From contig NZ_CP033831.1 of the NCBI RefSeq assembly GCF_003812745.1, positions 2,232,001-2,296,000 of the forward strand: a DNA stretch of 64,000 bases. Direction: 5' to 3'. This document shows positions 11,198 through 24,848 of this stretch, one piece after another (the stretch's first letter is position 1; the number at the start of each line of letters is the position of its first letter). The position numbers and the translations under genes were made by a program. Below the pieces are notes generated by a model. That model was not told the origin of the DNA and made no database searches. It saw nothing but the letters and a program-made list of their open reading frames with translations. The stretch comes from Serratia sp. FDAARGOS_506. GTDB taxonomy: Bacteria > Pseudomonadota > Gammaproteobacteria > Enterobacterales > Enterobacteriaceae.

Positions 11198-12637
11198 ATG
11201 AAAAAAACCGCATTAGTTCTGAGCGCACTGGCATTCAGCATCGGTATGGCGATGGGCCCGATTACGGCCAGCGCCGCCGAAACCGCCTCTTCCAGCACCC
11301 AACAGTTGCCGAGCCTGGCGCCGATGCTGGAAAAGGTGATGCCTTCCGTGGTGAGCATTAACGTTGAGGGCAGCACCACGGTCAATACGCCGCGCATGCC
11401 GCAGCAGTTCCAACAGTTCTTCGGCGAAGATTCGCCGTTCTGCCAGGACGGTTCGCCGTTCCAGGGCTCACCGATGTGTCAGGGCGGTGAACAGCCTGGG
11501 CCGGATGGCCAGCCGCAGGGCACACAGCAGAAATTCCAGGCGCTGGGCGCCGGGGTGGTCATCGATGCCGCCAAGGGCTATGTGGTGACCAATAACCACG
11601 TGGTGGACAACGCCAACAAGATCCAGGTGCAGCTGAGCGACGGTCGCCGTTTCGACGCCAAGGTGATCGGCAAGGATCCGCGCTCCGATATCGCACTGAT
11701 CCAGCTGAAAGACTTCAAGAATCTGACGGCGATCAAGATGGCGGACTCCGATCAGCTGCGCGTCGGCGATTACACCGTGGCGATCGGCAACCCTTACGGG
11801 CTGGGTGAAACCGCCACTTCGGGTATCGTATCTGCCCTGGGGCGCAGCGGCCTGAACATCGAAAACTACGAAAACTTTATCCAGACCGATGCGGCGATCA
11901 ACCGCGGTAACTCCGGGGGGGCGCTGGTTAACCTGAACGGCGAACTGATCGGCATCAACACCGCGATCCTGGCGCCGGACGGCGGTAACATCGGTATCGG
12001 CTTCGCCATTCCGAGCAACATGGTGAAAAACCTGACGGCGCAAATGGTCGAATATGGCCAGGTGAAACGCGGCGAGCTGGGCATCATGGGTACCGAGCTG
12101 AACTCTGAGCTGGCCAAGGCGATGAAGGTTGATGCGCAGCGCGGGGCCTTCGTCAGCCAGGTGATGCCGAAGTCTTCCGCGGCGAAGGCGGGCATCAAGG
12201 CCGGCGACGTAATTGTCACCATGAACGGCAAGGCTATCTCCAGCTTCGCCTCGTTCCGGGCGGAGATCGGCACGCTGCCGGTCGGCAGCAAGATGTCGCT
12301 GGGCATCATTCGCGACGGCAAGCCGGTGACGATTGACGTCACGCTGGAGCAAAGCGCGCAGACTCAGGTGGCCTCGGGCAATATCTACACCGGCATCGAA
12401 GGCGCCGAGCTGAGCAACACCCAGGTCGGCAACGTGAAGGGCGTCAAGGTCGACAGCGTGAAAGCCGGCAGCGCTGCGGCGCGCATCGGCCTGAAAAAGG
12501 GCGACGTGATCCTGGGCGTGAACCAGCAGCCGATCCAGAACCTGGGTGAGCTGCGTAAAATCCTCGACAGCAAGCCGTCGGTGCTGGCGTTGAATATTCA
12601 GCGCGGCGAGAGCCAGCTGTATCTGCTGGCGCAGTGA
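11198..12637 (+). CDS. degP: Periplasmic serine protease/chaperone DegP (HtrA)
   Basis: Heat-shock protease and chaperone of the periplasm that forms cages degrading misfolded envelope proteins. It has a signal peptide of ~26 residues ending SASA, the catalytic triad H134, D164 and S239 (GNSGG), a glutamine/proline-rich LA loop at 60-110 with Cys82 and Cys94, and two C-terminal PDZ domains (about 280-370 and 385-470). The 479-aa length is typical. It is expressed from the sigma-E promoter at 11117-11144 and followed by a terminator. Confidence 0.97.
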   Translation: MKKTALVLSALAFSIGMAMGPITASAAETASSSTQQLPSLAPMLEKVMPSVVSINVEGSTTVNTPRMPQQFQQFFGEDSPFCQDGSPFQGSPMCQGGEQPGPDGQPQGTQQKFQALGAGVVIDAAKGYVVTNNHVVDNANKIQVQLSDGRRFDAKVIGKDPRSDIALIQLKDFKNLTAIKMADSDQLRVGDYTVAIGNPYGLGETATSGIVSALGRSGLNIENYENFIQTDAAINRGNSGGALVNLNGELIGINTAILAPDGGNIGIGFAIPSNMVKNLTAQMVEYGQVKRGELGIMGTELNSELAKAMKVDAQRGAFVSQVMPKSSAAKAGIKAGDVIVTMNGKAISSFASFRAEIGTLPVGSKMSLGIIRDGKPVTIDVTLEQSAQTQVASGNIYTGIEGAELSNTQVGNVKGVKVDSVKAGSAAARIGLKKGDVILGVNQQPIQNLGELRKILDSKPSVLALNIQRGESQLYLLAQ

Positions 12638-12659
12638 TAGGCGCCAGTCGTTAAAAAAC

Positions 12660-12686
12660 AAAGGCACGCTGCGGCGTGCCTTTTTG
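12660..12686 (+). terminator. Terminator after degP
   Basis: Arms AAGGCACGC and GCGTGCCTT with a TGCG loop and a T run. The symmetric A/T flanks allow use by barA from the other side as well. Confidence 0.85.
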
Positions 12687-12703
12687 CGTTATGGCCTGAG
12701 GAT

Positions 12704-15430
12704 TCAGGCGGGTTGCGCCAAATGCGCGCGCGCCGCGTGGATCACCAGTTCAATCTCATCCAACAGTTCCAGCCATTCCGGCTCCAGCTCGTCGTTGGTG
12801 ATGCCCTGACGCAGCTGCCGCTCGAGGTAGAAACACAGCTGCTTGAGGCGCGGCACGCCGCTGTAGCTGCAGCTGCCGTGCAGCTTATGGACCAGATCGA
12901 GGATTTCGTCGTCAGGCTGGCCGTCGAGCAGCGCCTGCACCCGCTCGCGCACCTGCGGCAGAAAATCGAGCAGCATTTGTAGCAAATCGCGCGCCAGGTC
13001 CGGTTTGTTGGCCGCCTGACGCAGCGCCAGCGGCCAGTCGAGCGACAACGGCGTGTCGTCGGCGATGGCGTTTTCCATTTCGCCGCTGTGGTAGCGCGAC
13101 AGCACGCGGGTCAGCATTTTTTCGTCGATCGGCTTGGCCAGGTAGTCGTCCATTCCGGCCTGCAGCAGATGCTCGCGCTCGCCGCTGGCGGCGTGCGCGG
13201 TGACGGCGACGATCGGCGTGGAGTTGTGATGCGGCAGTTGACGGATCAGCTCGCTGGCGTGAATGCCGTCCATCTTCGGCATCTGAATGTCCATCAGGAT
13301 CAGATCCAGCACGTTGTCGCGCGCCAGCGCCAGCGCTTCCTCACCGCTCTCGCACAGCAGGGTTTTCTCTACCTGTTCCCCCAGCAGCGTACCGATCAGC
13401 TTGAGGTTGGCCGGGTTGTCGTCAACCGCCATCACCGTCAGCGGCAGGCGTTTACGCACCGGCTGCGCGGTGAGGCGTGCTGGCGTTTCCATCCGGAGCA
13501 GAGGGAACAGTCGGGTGCTGGTGATCGGCTTGATCAGGCAGCCGAGCGCGCCTTGTTGCTTGAGCAGCTCGGCGTCGATCTGCGCCTGGCACGGCAGCGC
13601 CAGAATCACCCGATCGGCCAGTTTCAGCGAAGCCAGCAACTTGTCTTCGTGCTGCGCCATGTTGGCGCGGAACGGAATCGGCACGCCGGCCAGCAGGAAG
13701 TCATAGTGGCCTGGCGGCAGCTGGCCCAGCGTCGGCGAGTGGGTGATCACCAGCTGCGTGACGCTGAGCATGTTGAGCGTCGCCTGTGCCGCCGTCGGGT
13801 TGGATTCGACGTAGGCCAGCGTTTTGCCGTTCAGATCCGGCAGGCTCGGCGCCAGCGACAGCATGCCCTCGTTCAGATCCAGCGTGATGTGGAACCAGAA
13901 GGTCGAGCCGCGGTTCAACTGGCTGTGGAAGCAGATATCGCCTCCCATCTCTTTTACCAGCTTTTGCGTGATCACCAGCCCCAGCCCGGTCCCGCCGTGG
14001 CGGCGGGAGATGCTGGCGTCCGCCTGACGAAACGCCTGAAACAGCTGCGACTGCTGGCGTTCGGAGATGCCGATGCCGGTGTCGTGGATCTGCACTTCCA
14101 CTTCCACCCGGCGATCCAGCTGTTTGCGCAACTCGACGCGAATGTCGATGTTGCCGGTTTCGGTGAACTTGATGGCGTTGCCCAGCAGGTTGGTGATGAT
14201 TTGCTGCAGGCGCAACGAGTCACCGATCACCTGCTCCGGCACATCGTTGTGCACATCCAGCGTCAGCTCCAGCCCCTTCTCGTGGGCGCTGGGGGCCAGC
14301 AGCACCACCACTTCGTCCAGCGTTTCACGCAGGGCGAACGGAATATGCTCCAGCACCAGCTTGCCGGCCTCCAGTTTGGAGAAGTCCAGCACGTCGTTGA
14401 TGATGGTCAACAGGTTGTTGGCCGAGCGTTCGATGGTCTGCAAATAGTCGGTTTGGGTCGCGCTCAGATCGGTTTTCAGCATCTGGCGGGTGAAGCCGAT
14501 CACGCCATTGAGCGGGGTACGCAGCTCGTGCGACATGTTGGCCAGGAATTCGGACTTGATGCGCGCCGCCTCCTGCGCGCGTTTTTTCGCCAGATCCAGC
14601 TCGACGTTCTGGATCTCCATCTGCTCTAGGGTTTCACGCAAGTCGGAGGTGGCCTGATCGATGTTCTGCTGCATCTCTTCGTGATAGGCGGTGAGCGACA
14701 TCGCCATCGAGTTGATGCCGTTCTTCAGCATGTGCAGCTCGCCCAGCATGTAGCCTTCCACGCGGCTGTCGAGCTGGCCGCGGCGGATGCGGTCGACGGT
14801 GTTCACCATGTTGCGGATCGGGCCGGTCACGTCGCGCATCAGCCGGTAAGCGAACAGGATGGCGATGCACATGCACAGCAGCAGCAACAGGGTCGAGACG
14901 AACACCTCTTTATATTGCTGCAGCCGCACCGACTGCAGATCCAGCTCGATGGCCACATAGCCTAGGTTGTTGTCGGGGTGGCTGCCGCCGTCGGCGGTTT
15001 CATCCGGATACTGGCTTTCCGACAGGATCGGCGTACGCAGGATCAGCGAATCGCCGCGTCGGGTAAGCATCAGCTCAGTGGGCAACGGCACACCTTTAGG
15101 CAGCTGCAGCTGAGCAAAGTTGTGATGATAATTGGAGGTGACGAACAAATTGTTCTGCGCATCGAACACGGTGATCGAACGCACGATGTCCGAATGGCGT
15201 CGGTGTAACAGGCTGACCAACTGCCTGACCGATTCGCGGCTGCGGAACGTCATGCCGTACTCGCTGGCCACCGCCAGCGGCTCGATGATGCTGGCGCCGG
15301 CATCGACCAATTGCTCCTGCAGCTCGTTATAGCGGTGCACCACGAAGAAGGTGCTGAGCAGTAAACCAATCAGCAAGGTCGGGGCCAGAATCAGGATCAT
15401 CATGCGTGCACGCAGGCTGTATTTGGTCAT
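12704..15430 (-). CDS. barA: Hybrid sensor histidine kinase BarA
   Basis: Sensor of the BarA-UvrY (GacS-GacA) system that drives CsrB/C sRNAs and thereby carbon metabolism, motility and secondary metabolites in Serratia. Parts visible: TM helix 10-31, periplasmic domain to ~175, TM helix 177-196, HAMP to ~250, coiled coil, dimerisation domain with H301 ([10 protein letters not shown]), ATPase domain with N-box near 414-422 and G boxes GIGIS and GGTGLGL, a degenerate region 530-645, receiver domain with phospho-acceptor D714 and HPt domain with H851. At 908 aa it is slightly shorter than E. coli BarA (918). It is divergent from rlmD. Confidence 0.96.
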   Translation of the reverse strand: MTKYSLRARMMILILAPTLLIGLLLSTFFVVHRYNELQEQLVDAGASIIEPLAVASEYGMTFRSRESVRQLVSLLHRRHSDIVRSITVFDAQNNLFVTSNYHHNFAQLQLPKGVPLPTELMLTRRGDSLILRTPILSESQYPDETADGGSHPDNNLGYVAIELDLQSVRLQQYKEVFVSTLLLLLCMCIAILFAYRLMRDVTGPIRNMVNTVDRIRRGQLDSRVEGYMLGELHMLKNGINSMAMSLTAYHEEMQQNIDQATSDLRETLEQMEIQNVELDLAKKRAQEAARIKSEFLANMSHELRTPLNGVIGFTRQMLKTDLSATQTDYLQTIERSANNLLTIINDVLDFSKLEAGKLVLEHIPFALRETLDEVVVLLAPSAHEKGLELTLDVHNDVPEQVIGDSLRLQQIITNLLGNAIKFTETGNIDIRVELRKQLDRRVEVEVQIHDTGIGISERQQSQLFQAFRQADASISRRHGGTGLGLVITQKLVKEMGGDICFHSQLNRGSTFWFHITLDLNEGMLSLAPSLPDLNGKTLAYVESNPTAAQATLNMLSVTQLVITHSPTLGQLPPGHYDFLLAGVPIPFRANMAQHEDKLLASLKLADRVILALPCQAQIDAELLKQQGALGCLIKPITSTRLFPLLRMETPARLTAQPVRKRLPLTVMAVDDNPANLKLIGTLLGEQVEKTLLCESGEEALALARDNVLDLILMDIQMPKMDGIHASELIRQLPHHNSTPIVAVTAHAASGEREHLLQAGMDDYLAKPIDEKMLTRVLSRYHSGEMENAIADDTPLSLDWPLALRQAANKPDLARDLLQMLLDFLPQVRERVQALLDGQPDDEILDLVHKLHGSCSYSGVPRLKQLCFYLERQLRQGITNDELEPEWLELLDEIELVIHAARAHLAQPA

Positions 15431-15496
15431 GGGATTCCAATGTGGGAGAATTGACAGCTGACACTAGCTTAATGAACCAGCACACAATCGACAAAT

Positions 15497-16846
15497 ATGG
15501 CGCAATTCTACTCTCCCAAACGCCGCGTGACGACCCGGCAGAGCTCACAAATCTTCACCGTGACGGTGAGCGATCTCGATCCTTTCGGCCAGGGCGTGGC
15601 GCGCCACGACGGCAAAGCGGTGTTCGTGCCGGGCGTATTGCCGGGCGAGCAGGCGGAAATCCAGCTGACCGAAGACAAACGCCAGTTCGCCAAAGGCAAG
15701 CTCAAGCGCCTGCTGAGCCGCAGCCCGCAGCGGGTGGCGCCACGATGCCCGCATTTCGGCGTGTGCGGCGGCTGCCAGCAGCAACATGCGGATGAGGCGC
15801 TGCAACAGCAGAGCAAGGCGGCGGCGCTGGGGCGCATGATCGCCCGCGAAACCGGGGTGACTCCGCAGCAGGAGCCGGTGATCGCCGGCCCGGAATATGG
15901 CTATCGCCGCCGCGCCCGCCTGAGCCTGGCGTGGCAACCCAAGCAGCAGCGCCTGATGATGGGCTTTCGGCAGGCGGCCTCCAGCGAGCTGGTGGCGGTG
16001 GAGCACTGCCCGGTGCTGCGGCCTGAGCTGGAGCAGCTGCTGGCACCGGTGCGCGCCTGCCTGAGCGGGCTGCAGGCGGTGCGGCGGCTGGGGCATGTGG
16101 AGCTGGTGCTGGCGGACAACGGCCCGCTGCTGGTGTTGCGCCATCTCGACGCGCTGAAAGAGGTGGATAGGCAGGCGCTGTTGGCGTTTGGCGAGCGGGA
16201 GAACGTCGCCGTTTATCTGGCGCCGGACAGCGATCGCGTGGAGAAACTGTGCGGTGACACGCCGTATTATCAGGTTGACGGGCTACGCTTAGACTTCAGT
16301 CCGCGCGACTTTATTCAGGTCAATGACGCCGTAAACCAACAAATGGTGGCGCAGGCCCTTGAATGGCTCGATATTCAACCCAATGATCGGGTGCTGGACC
16401 TGTTCTGCGGCATGGGCAATTTCACCCTGCCGTTGGCGCGCCGCGCCGCAGCGGTGGTAGGCATCGAAGGTGTTGCCACGCTGGTAGCGAATGGGCAATA
16501 TAATGCACATAAGAATAAGCTGAATAATGCATCGTTCTTCCACGAGAATCTGGAGGACGACGTTGAGCGGCAACCTTGGGCAGCACAAGGGTTTGATAAG
16601 GTGATGCTGGATCCCGCCCGTGCCGGTGCGGCCGGGGTGATGTCACATATTGTAAAACTGGCGCCGGCGCGGGTGGTTTATGTTTCCTGTAACCCCACCA
16701 CGCTGGCTCGCGACAGCAAAGTGCTGTTGAGCGCCGGTTATCGTCTTGCGCGCGTGCGGATGTTGGATATGTTTCCGCACACGGGGCATCTTGAATCAAT
16801 GGCGCTGTTTATCAACGAGCGCGCGCCAGAGGTCGCTGCAAAGTAG
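15497..16846 (+). CDS. rlmD: 23S rRNA (uracil-1939-C5) methyltransferase RlmD
   Basis: SAM-dependent RNA methylase with an N-terminal TRAM domain (residues ~15-75), a 4Fe-4S site (C84, C90, C93 and a fourth Cys in EHCPVL near 174) and a C-terminal Rossmann methylase domain with the [11 protein letters not shown] motif. The catalytic Cys lies in YVSCNP near residue 396. Length is 449 aa. It sits 10 bases ahead of relA on the same strand, as in E. coli, so relA is probably partly transcribed from this side. Confidence 0.95.
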   Translation: MAQFYSPKRRVTTRQSSQIFTVTVSDLDPFGQGVARHDGKAVFVPGVLPGEQAEIQLTEDKRQFAKGKLKRLLSRSPQRVAPRCPHFGVCGGCQQQHADEALQQQSKAAALGRMIARETGVTPQQEPVIAGPEYGYRRRARLSLAWQPKQQRLMMGFRQAASSELVAVEHCPVLRPELEQLLAPVRACLSGLQAVRRLGHVELVLADNGPLLVLRHLDALKEVDRQALLAFGERENVAVYLAPDSDRVEKLCGDTPYYQVDGLRLDFSPRDFIQVNDAVNQQMVAQALEWLDIQPNDRVLDLFCGMGNFTLPLARRAAAVVGIEGVATLVANGQYNAHKNKLNNASFFHENLEDDVERQPWAAQGFDKVMLDPARAGAAGVMSHIVKLAPARVVYVSCNPTTLARDSKVLLSAGYRLARVRMLDMFPHTGHLESMALFINERAPEVAAK

Positions 16847-16855
16847 GGAGAAGTT

Positions 16856-19087
16856 ATGGTTGCGGTAAGAAGTGCACATCTGAATACGGCGGGTGAGTTC
16901 GCTCTCGATGAGTGGATCGCCAGCTTGGGGCTACCTAACCCGCAGTCATGTGAGCGATTGGCCGCAACCTGGCGTTATTGTGAGCAGCAGACCCAAAACC
17001 ATCCCGATGCCTCGCTGTTGTTGTGGCGCGGCCTGGAGATGGTGGAAATCCTCTCGACGCTGAGCATGGACAACGACAGCATGCGCGCCGCGCTGCTGTT
17101 CCCGCTGGTAGACGCCGGCATCGTGCAGGAAGAGACCCTGACCGAAGCGTTCGGCAAGGGCATCGTCGCGCTGGTGCACGGCGTGCGCGACATGGATGCC
17201 ATTCGCCAACTGAAAGCCACCCAGAACGACTCGATGGCCTCCGAACAGGTCGACAACGTGCGCCGCATGTTGTTGGCGATGGTGGAGGATTTCCGCTGCG
17301 TGGTCATCAAGCTGGCGGAGCGCATCGCCCACCTGCGCGAGGTGAAAGATGCGCCGGAAGACGAACGCGTGCTGGCGGCGAAAGAGTGTTCCAACATCTA
17401 CGCCCCGCTGGCCAACCGGCTCGGCATCGGCCAGCTGAAGTGGGAGCTGGAGGATTTCTGCTTCCGCTACCTGCACCCGGAAGAATACAAGCGCATCGCC
17501 AAGCTGTTGCATGAGCGCCGCATCGATCGCGAACAGTTCATCGACGATTTCGTCGCCGGGCTGCGCGCCGAGATGGCTAAAGAAGGCATTCGGGTGGAGA
17601 TCTACGGCCGACCGAAACACATCTACAGCATCTGGCGCAAGATGCAGAAAAAACACCTGGCGTTCGACGAACTGTTCGACGTGCGCGCGGTGCGCATCGT
17701 GGCGGAGCGCCTGCAGGATTGCTATGCGGCGTTGGGCATTGTGCATACCCACTTCCGCCATCTGCCGGACGAGTTCGACGACTACGTCGCCAACCCGAAA
17801 CCCAACGGCTACCAGTCGATCCACACCGTGGTGCTGGGGCCGCGCGGCAAAACTGTCGAGATTCAGATCCGTACGCGGCAAATGCATGAAGACGCCGAGC
17901 TGGGTGTGGCCGCGCACTGGAAGTACAAAGAGGGCGCGGGGGTTACCGTGCGCTCCGGCTACGAAGAGCGCATCGCCTGGCTGCGTAAGCTGATCGCCTG
18001 GCAGGAAGAGATGGCGGACTCCGGCGAGATGCTCGACGAAGTGCGCAGCCAGGTGTTCGACGATCGGGTCTATGTATTTACCCCGAAAGGCGACGTGGTA
18101 GATCTGCCGGCCGGCTCCACGCCGCTCGATTTCGCTTACCACATTCACAGCGACGTCGGTCACCGCTGTATCGGCGCCAAGATCGGCGGCCGCATCGTGC
18201 CGTTTACCTATCAGCTGAAGATGGGCGATCAGATTGAGATCATCACCCAGAAGCAGCCGAACCCGAGCCGCGACTGGCTGAATCCGAACCTGGGCTACGT
18301 CACTACCAGCCGCGGGCGCTCGAAGATCCACAACTGGTTCCGCAAGCAGGATCGCGACAAGAACATTCTCGCCGGACGCCAGATGTTGGACAACGAACTG
18401 GAGCATCTCGGCATCAGCCTGAAAGAGGCCGAGAAGCTGTTGATCCCGCGCTACAACATGAACTCGCTGGACGAGGTGTTGGCGGCGATCGGCGGTGGGG
18501 ACATTCGCCTGAACCAGATGGTGAATTACCTGCAGGGCAAGTTCAACAAACCGAGCGCCGAAGAGCAGGATCGCGAGGCGCTGCGCCAGCTGGTGCAGCA
18601 GAAAGCGCCACCGCCGACCCGTAACAAGGATAACGGTCGGGTGGTGGTGGAGGGCGTGGGCAATCTGATGCACCACATCGCCCGCTGTTGCCAACCGATC
18701 CCGGGTGACGACATCGTCGGTTTTATCACCCAGGGGCGCGGCATCTCGATCCACCGTGCGGACTGCGATCAACTGGTCGATCTGCAATCGCACGCGCCGG
18801 AGCGCATCGTCGATGCGGTATGGGGCGAAAGCTACTCCAGCGGTTATTCGCTGGTGGTGCGCGTGATGGCCAACGATCGCAGCGGGCTGCTGCGCGACAT
18901 TACCACCATTTTGGCCAACGAAAAGGTCAACGTGCTGGGGGTAGCCAGTCGCAGTGACACCAAGAAGCAGTTGGCCACTATCGACATGGATATCGAAATC
19001 TACAACCAGCAGGTGCTGAGCCGGGTGCTGGCGAAGTTGAACCAGCTGCCGGACGTGATAGACGCCAAGCGTCTGCACGGCAACTAA
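16856..19087 (+). CDS. relA: GTP pyrophosphokinase RelA (ppGpp synthetase I)
   Basis: Ribosome-associated enzyme making (p)ppGpp from ATP and GDP/GTP when uncharged tRNA enters the A site. The N-terminal hydrolase-like domain is inactive: the HD motif is replaced by FPLVDAG near residue 83, as in all RelA. The synthetase domain (~240-370) contains GRPKHIYS and the YQSIHT motif, followed by TGS, helical, zinc-finger (RCCQPIPGD) and ACT/RRM domains. At 743 aa it is one residue shorter than E. coli RelA. It is preceded by rlmD and followed by a hairpin and mazG. Confidence 0.97.
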   Translation: MVAVRSAHLNTAGEFALDEWIASLGLPNPQSCERLAATWRYCEQQTQNHPDASLLLWRGLEMVEILSTLSMDNDSMRAALLFPLVDAGIVQEETLTEAFGKGIVALVHGVRDMDAIRQLKATQNDSMASEQVDNVRRMLLAMVEDFRCVVIKLAERIAHLREVKDAPEDERVLAAKECSNIYAPLANRLGIGQLKWELEDFCFRYLHPEEYKRIAKLLHERRIDREQFIDDFVAGLRAEMAKEGIRVEIYGRPKHIYSIWRKMQKKHLAFDELFDVRAVRIVAERLQDCYAALGIVHTHFRHLPDEFDDYVANPKPNGYQSIHTVVLGPRGKTVEIQIRTRQMHEDAELGVAAHWKYKEGAGVTVRSGYEERIAWLRKLIAWQEEMADSGEMLDEVRSQVFDDRVYVFTPKGDVVDLPAGSTPLDFAYHIHSDVGHRCIGAKIGGRIVPFTYQLKMGDQIEIITQKQPNPSRDWLNPNLGYVTTSRGRSKIHNWFRKQDRDKNILAGRQMLDNELEHLGISLKEAEKLLIPRYNMNSLDEVLAAIGGGDIRLNQMVNYLQGKFNKPSAEEQDREALRQLVQQKAPPPTRNKDNGRVVVEGVGNLMHHIARCCQPIPGDDIVGFITQGRGISIHRADCDQLVDLQSHAPERIVDAVWGESYSSGYSLVVRVMANDRSGLLRDITTILANEKVNVLGVASRSDTKKQLATIDMDIEIYNQQVLSRVLAKLNQLPDVIDAKRLHGN

Positions 19088-19099
19088 GCCCACGTCGCC

Positions 19100-19134
19100 T
19101 TTCGGGCCGTATCGATAATGGATGCGGCCCGAAA
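19100..19134 (+). repeat. Intercistronic hairpin between relA and mazG
   Basis: Perfect 10-bp arms TTTCGGGCCG and CGGCCCGAAA around a 15-nt loop, 12 bases past the relA stop. It has no T tract of its own; a run of T occurs ~50 bases later, just before mazG. It may stabilise or split the relA-mazG message. Confidence 0.6.
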
Positions 19135-19190
19135 TCCATGTATTCGGCGGGCGCCCCCATGCGCCTCCATTCTTTCTCAGAGATTTTTTT

Positions 19191-19985
19191 ATGACCCAAT
19201 CCACTCCGCTGCAGCACCTGCTGAACATCATGAAAACGCTGCGCGATCCGCAGACCGGCTGCTCGTGGGACCGCAAGCAAACCTTCGCCACCATCGCGCC
19301 TTACACGCTGGAAGAGACTTACGAAGTGCTGGACGCCATCGAACGGCAGGACTACGCCGATCTGCGCGACGAGCTGGGCGATTTGCTGTTCCAGGTGGTG
19401 TTCTACGCCCAGATGGGGCAGGAACAGGGACTGTTCGATTTCGATGAGGTGTGCACCGCTATCAGCGACAAGCTGGAACGCCGACATCCGCATATCTTCG
19501 GTGACGCTGAGGGCGGAGACAGCGAAACCGTGGCGGCGCGCTGGGAGCAGCTGAAGGCCGGCGAGCGCGCCGAAAAAGCGCTGCACTCGGTGCTGGACGA
19601 CATTCCGCAGGCGCTGCCGGCGTTGATGAAAGCGCACAAGATCCAGAAACGCTGCGCCTCGGTCGGTTTCGACTGGAACACGCTGGGGCCGGTGTTGGAC
19701 AAAGTGTACGAAGAGATCGACGAAGTGATGCACGAAGCCCGCCAGGCAGTGGTTGACGAGAGCAAGCTGGAAGAGGAGATCGGCGATCTGCTGTTCGCGA
19801 CGGTGAACCTGTCGCGCCATTTGGGCCACAAGGCGGAGAATGCGCTACAGGCGGCGAACCGCAAGTTCGAGCGCCGTTTCCGCCAGGTGGAGGCGATCGT
19901 CAAGCAGCGCGGGCTGCGGCTTGAAGACGCCACGCTGGAGCAAATGGAAGAGGCCTGGCAGCAGGTGAAACGTCAGGAAAGCTAA
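19191..19985 (+). CDS. mazG: Nucleoside triphosphate pyrophosphohydrolase MazG
   Basis: All-alpha NTP pyrophosphatase that hydrolyses NTPs and dNTPs to monophosphates and is linked to lowering ppGpp and removing aberrant nucleotides. Two tandem MazG domains are visible, each with an ExxE-12-ExxD metal site: EETYEVLDA/DELGDLL near 38-65 and EEIDEVMHE/EEEIGDLL near 170-205. Length is 264 aa. The ATG at 19191 follows a T-rich stretch with an AGAG ribosome site. No mazEF toxin-antitoxin genes lie between relA and mazG, unlike E. coli K-12. Confidence 0.95.
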   Translation: MTQSTPLQHLLNIMKTLRDPQTGCSWDRKQTFATIAPYTLEETYEVLDAIERQDYADLRDELGDLLFQVVFYAQMGQEQGLFDFDEVCTAISDKLERRHPHIFGDAEGGDSETVAARWEQLKAGERAEKALHSVLDDIPQALPALMKAHKIQKRCASVGFDWNTLGPVLDKVYEEIDEVMHEARQAVVDESKLEEEIGDLLFATVNLSRHLGHKAENALQAANRKFERRFRQVEAIVKQRGLRLEDATLEQMEEAWQQVKRQES

Positions 19986-21971
<1,986 letters not shown>

Positions 21972-21983
21972 AATATTTGGTAG

Positions 21984-23348
<1,365 letters not shown>

Positions 23349-23657
23349 GTTCAGCCGATTCGGTTGCTAAATAAAAACCCGCTGCGGCGGGTTTTTTTAT
23401 CCTAAACGCCTGGAATATTGCCTTATAAATAATAAGCTATTTATACTTAAGGGCGTATTTTAGCGGTTATTTAAAACGATAACGCTACGATAAAAATGAA
23501 ATCCAGCTTTTTATATTCCAATTTTCTTTGCTTTATAATTATTCGTTACTAGACTGCCAATGAGGCAGAGTTATTTATCGCCGTCCTGCCGGTTAACCTT
23601 TTCACTAGCATATTGTTTAAATTCTGCCGGGTTGCTAACCGGTTGGGTGAGGGCTTG
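23349..23657 (+). other. 309-bp AT-rich intergenic region ahead of the sulfide oxidoreductase
   Basis: After the eno terminator the DNA turns sharply AT-rich (23400-23560) compared with the rest of the window. TATAAT at 23534-23539 is a likely -10 for the following operon; no good -35 is visible, which suggests an activator. I saw no gene or clear operator. The composition shift marks the left edge of the variable block between eno and queE. Confidence 0.45.
23374..23398 (+). terminator. Terminator after eno
   Basis: AAAACCCGC and GCGGGTTTT arms with a TGCG loop and a run of seven T, 25 bases after the eno stop. Confidence 0.9.
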
Positions 23658-24848
23658 ATGCGACAGAGAATCGTTATTGTCGGCGGTGGAACCGGGGGCA
23701 CTATATTAGCCAATTTGTTGGCCGCTAAACTGCACCGGGAGATCTTGAATAATAAAGTTGAGTTATTAATGATATCGGATTCGCCGCTGCATTATTACAA
23801 GCCGGCGTTTATGTATGTCGCGTTCAATGCTTTTTTCAAACCGGAGCTCACGCGCTCACAGCGGAGTTTATTGCGGCCCGAAATACAGTTTATTGTTGAT
23901 AAAGCGGAATCTTTCGATTTAAAGCAGCGAAGTATAGCCACGCAAAGCGGTAAAAATTATTCCTATGACTTTCTGGTCTTTGCGACCGGCTGTGTCCCCT
24001 GGCCGGAGCGCATCGAGGGATTGGCGCAGGCGGGCGATCATTTTTACCAGTATCAGGCCGCCAGGCGGTTGGCGCATAAACTGGCTACCATCGAGAAAGG
24101 GCGTATCTTTATCACTGTTTCCTTCCCCGAAACACCCAATGTGCCCCATCAGTGCGGCATTGCACCGATTGAAACCACCTTGATGCTGGACGACTACCTG
24201 CGGCGTCGCGGTGTACGTAAGGCGGTGGAGATCGTTTATACCTACCCGACCATTTCCCAACTGCTGCGCAACTGCCTGTTTTTGCAGCGGCCAACCGGCG
24301 AAGCGCTGCCCGCCATTTTCGCGGCGCGCGATATCCACCATCAGCGTGGCTTTACGCTCAATCGGGTGGATGCGCAGCGCCATATCGCCTATTCCGCCGA
24401 GGGAGAGGAACAGCCGTTTGACATCCTGATGGCGACGCCGCCGATTCGTGCGGTGGAGGCGGTGCGCAATACCGGGCTGAGCGATATTCAAAACGGTGAG
24501 GGCTGGTTGCCGACCGATCACCAAACGTTACAGGTGTACGGCCAACAGGGCATATACGTGATCGGCGACACCGTGGATCTGCCGGTCAGCAAAGCAGGAG
24601 GTTCTTGCCACAACCAGGCACCGGTGATCGCCGACAACATCGTGGCGGAAATACGGCTGGGGCAAACGGTCAGCCATTACGATGGCAAAGTGCAGGCGAT
24701 AGCGCAAATGGGGCTGCACGCGGGCATGCCGCTGGTCTACGACTACCGGCATGACGTACTGCCGACCCCGGCTACCAAGGTGGGGGGCATGCTGCGTAAC
24801 GGCTTTAATCGCGGCCTTTATTGGGCCACGGTAAGGGGGCTGATATGA
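23658..24848 (+). CDS. Sulfide:quinone oxidoreductase-like flavoprotein
   Basis: FAD-dependent membrane-associated enzyme that oxidises sulfide to sulfane sulfur and passes electrons to quinone. The Rossmann motif is IVGGGTGG at residues 6-13. The three Cys that define true sulfide:quinone reductases are in place: C112 (ATGCVPW), C166 (HQCGIAP) and C317 (GGSCHNQAP); C166 and C317 would hold the polysulfide bridge. The second FAD motif is YVIGDTVDLP near 300-309. Length is 396 aa. The ATG at 23658 has a GGTGAGGG site upstream. It overlaps the next gene by 4 bases and is co-oriented with a methionine gamma-lyase. A related flavoprotein using another substrate cannot be excluded. Confidence 0.82.
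   Translation: MRQRIVIVGGGTGGTILANLLAAKLHREILNNKVELLMISDSPLHYYKPAFMYVAFNAFFKPELTRSQRSLLRPEIQFIVDKAESFDLKQRSIATQSGKNYSYDFLVFATGCVPWPERIEGLAQAGDHFYQYQAARRLAHKLATIEKGRIFITVSFPETPNVPHQCGIAPIETTLMLDDYLRRRGVRKAVEIVYTYPTISQLLRNCLFLQRPTGEALPAIFAARDIHHQRGFTLNRVDAQRHIAYSAEGEEQPFDILMATPPIRAVEAVRNTGLSDIQNGEGWLPTDHQTLQVYGQQGIYVIGDTVDLPVSKAGGSCHNQAPVIADNIVAEIRLGQTVSHYDGKVQAIAQMGLHAGMPLVYDYRHDVLPTPATKVGGMLRNGFNRGLYWATVRGLI

Noticed and set aside
16946-19294. A 782-codon open frame on the minus strand opposite relA and the start of mazG
   Set aside because: It is the complement of a GC3-rich gene. The product is rich in His, Val, Gln and Arg with no family signature, and relA is beyond doubt.
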